Under the pieces are notes generated by a model. The model saw nothing but the letters and a program-made list of their open reading frames with translations, ran no database searches and was not told the DNA's origin. 7,236 nucleotides of DNA from JAXHUH01 sp034211175 (GTDB lineage: Bacteria > Actinomycetota > Acidimicrobiia > Acidimicrobiales > CAIXPF01), in NCBI GenBank assembly GCA_034211175.1, contig JAXHUH010000111.1:1-7236 (forward strand), written 5' to 3'. Shown here piece by piece: positions 6,089-7,236 of this stretch. The position numbers and the translations under genes are program-made. Within the stretch, counting starts at the first letter, position 1. Each line of letters opens with the position of its first letter.

Positions 6089-6117
6089 TTGGCCCCGTGC
6101 CAGGCGTGGGCCATAGC
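6089..6117 (+). promoter_or_regulatory. Weak sigma70-like promoter for the F420-dependent oxidoreductase
   Basis: TTGGCC (6089-6094) and CATAGC (6112-6117) are spaced exactly 17 bp and lie 37 bp before the ATG at 6154, inside the 106-bp gap shared with the divergent peptidase gene. The -35 matches 4 of 6 and the -10 only 3 of 6 consensus bases. Confidence 0.3.
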
Positions 6118-6153
6118 CTCGGCGACTGATCGGACGTTCGACCAGGGGTGCGC

Positions 6154-7188
6154 ATGAAGATCAGCACGACGATCGGCTTCTCGGGTGACCCGAAGAAGCT
6201 GGCCTCCCAGGCCCGCGATCTCGAGGCCGCCGGCGTCGACCTCCTGTGGGGCGGCGAGATCTACGGCTACGACCTGGTGTCGACGCTCGCGTTCCTGGCC
6301 GGCCAGACCGAGCGGGTCGAGCTGATGACCGGGATCCTGCCGCTCTACTCGCGCAGTCCCGCGCTCATCGCCCAGACCGCGGCGACCATCGACGCGCTGA
6401 GCGGCGGTCGGTTCGTCCTCGGCCTCGGCACGTCGGGGCCGCAGGTCATCGAGGGCTGGCACGGGGTGCCGTTCGCCAAGCCGCTCGGCCGCACCCGCGA
6501 CACCATCGAGATCTGCCGGAAGGTGTGGAGCGGCGACCGGGTCACCCACGAGGGACGCACCTACAACCTGCCGCTGGCCGACGGTGGCACGGGGCTCGGC
6601 AAGCCGCTCAAGTTCATGGGCCCGAAGCCGGCCCGGGACATCCCGATCGCGGTGGCGTCGATCGGCCCGAAGAACGTCGAGCTCACGGCCGAGCTCGCCG
6701 ACATCTGGCAGACCATCCACTTCGTCCCCGACCGCTTCGATCGGGTGTGGGGCGACGCCCTTGCCGCCGGCAAGGCGAAGCGCTCACCGGAGCTGGGCCC
6801 GCTCGAGATCGTCGCCGGCGGCACGGTGGCGCTCGGCAGTGGCCCTCACATCGAGGAGGCCCGCAACGCCGCCCGCGGCCACATCGCCTTCTACGTGGGC
6901 GGCATGGGCGCCAAGAAGAAGAACTTCTACAACGACCTGTTCAAGCGGTACGGGTGGGAGAAGGAGGCCGAGGAGATCCAGGACCTCTTCCTCTCCGGCA
7001 AGCGGGCCGAGGCCGTCGCCGCCGTGCCCGAGGAGTACATCGACCTCTCCGCCCTCATCGGCGACGAGGGCTACGTGCGCGAGCGCCTCGGCGTGTTCAA
7101 GGAGGTCGGCGTGACCCACCTGAACGTCGCCCCCGCCGGCCCCGACCCGCTCGGCACGATCGAGAAGATCAAGGCCTGGACCGAGTAG
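6154..7188 (+). CDS. LLM-class (luciferase-like) F420-dependent oxidoreductase
   Basis: Encodes 344 residues, normal for the bacterial-luciferase-like TIM-barrel family. An AGGGG ribosome site (6144-6148) favours the ATG at 6154 over the in-frame GTG at 6148, which would overlap that site. The N-terminus MKISTTIGFSGDPKKLASQA and AAGVDLLWGGE (25-35) fit the first strand and helix. Residues 59-107 hold the strongest signature: TGILPLYSRSPALIAQTAAT, then IDALSGGRFVLGLGTSGPQV and WHGVPF, with the glycine-rich cofactor-binding turn. RDTIEICRKVW (115-125) and PIAVASIGPKN (164-174) follow the family pattern. The overall pattern resembles mycobacterial Rv3520c-type proteins, which are predicted to use F420 for hydride transfer; the substrate is not established here. 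The C-terminal insertion (about 245-300, lysine-rich near 254) appears intact. It is divergent from the broken peptidase gene. Bases 7189-7236 after the stop show nothing recognisable. Confidence 0.9.
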   Translation: MKISTTIGFSGDPKKLASQARDLEAAGVDLLWGGEIYGYDLVSTLAFLAGQTERVELMTGILPLYSRSPALIAQTAATIDALSGGRFVLGLGTSGPQVIEGWHGVPFAKPLGRTRDTIEICRKVWSGDRVTHEGRTYNLPLADGGTGLGKPLKFMGPKPARDIPIAVASIGPKNVELTAELADIWQTIHFVPDRFDRVWGDALAAGKAKRSPELGPLEIVAGGTVALGSGPHIEEARNAARGHIAFYVGGMGAKKKNFYNDLFKRYGWEKEAEEIQDLFLSGKRAEAVAAVPEEYIDLSALIGDEGYVRERLGVFKEVGVTHLNVAPAGPDPLGTIEKIKAWTE

Positions 7189-7236
7189 CGGCGGCGCCGT
7201 CGGGCGTCGTGCGCGCGAGAGGGGCGGGCCCACCTG

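Overview
The window is high-GC DNA, with third codon positions almost all G or C. It carries two coenzyme-F420-type enzymes and a TetR regulator that appears to be leaderless. This fits a high-GC actinobacterium, possibly Acidimicrobiia or a relative; that placement is inference from style and gene content. No tRNA, rRNA, CRISPR array, insertion sequence or phage gene was seen.

Layout. Bases 1-354 have no convincing gene but hold a long imperfect hairpin at the left edge (3-66), a short tandem direct repeat (127-144) and a perfect 9-bp-arm hairpin (321-341) that abuts a ribosome binding site. Next come a small DoxX-like membrane protein (355-804, +), a convergent GNAT acetyltransferase (838-1404, -) and a divergent TetR regulator (1491-2081, +). 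The GNAT/TetR gap is AT-richer than its surroundings and contains a perfect 12-bp palindrome. An acyl-CoA dehydrogenase-family flavoprotein (2112-3281, -) converges on TetR. Upstream of it on the same strand lie a DDN-like F420 nitroreductase-family protein (3487-3945, -) and a large lipoprotein metallopeptidase gene (4046-6047, -). A luciferase-like F420-dependent oxidoreductase (6154-7188, +) diverges from the peptidase gene and nearly fills the right end.

The main anomaly is the peptidase gene. As given it is broken twice: a one-base frameshift at a run of seven G (5289-5295) and an in-frame TAG (4676-4678) between the HELTH zinc motif and the likely third zinc ligand. Removing one base and reading through the TAG gives a continuous 666-residue lipoprotein. 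It is therefore a young pseudogene, a sequencing or assembly error, or much less likely a switched or recoded gene.

The other genes look like ordinary chromosomal genes of redox and acyl-group metabolism. They do not form one clear operon, and I found no convincing new multi-gene system. The secondary points of interest are an acyl-CoA dehydrogenase homologue lacking the usual catalytic glutamate and several candidate regulatory palindromes in intergenic regions.
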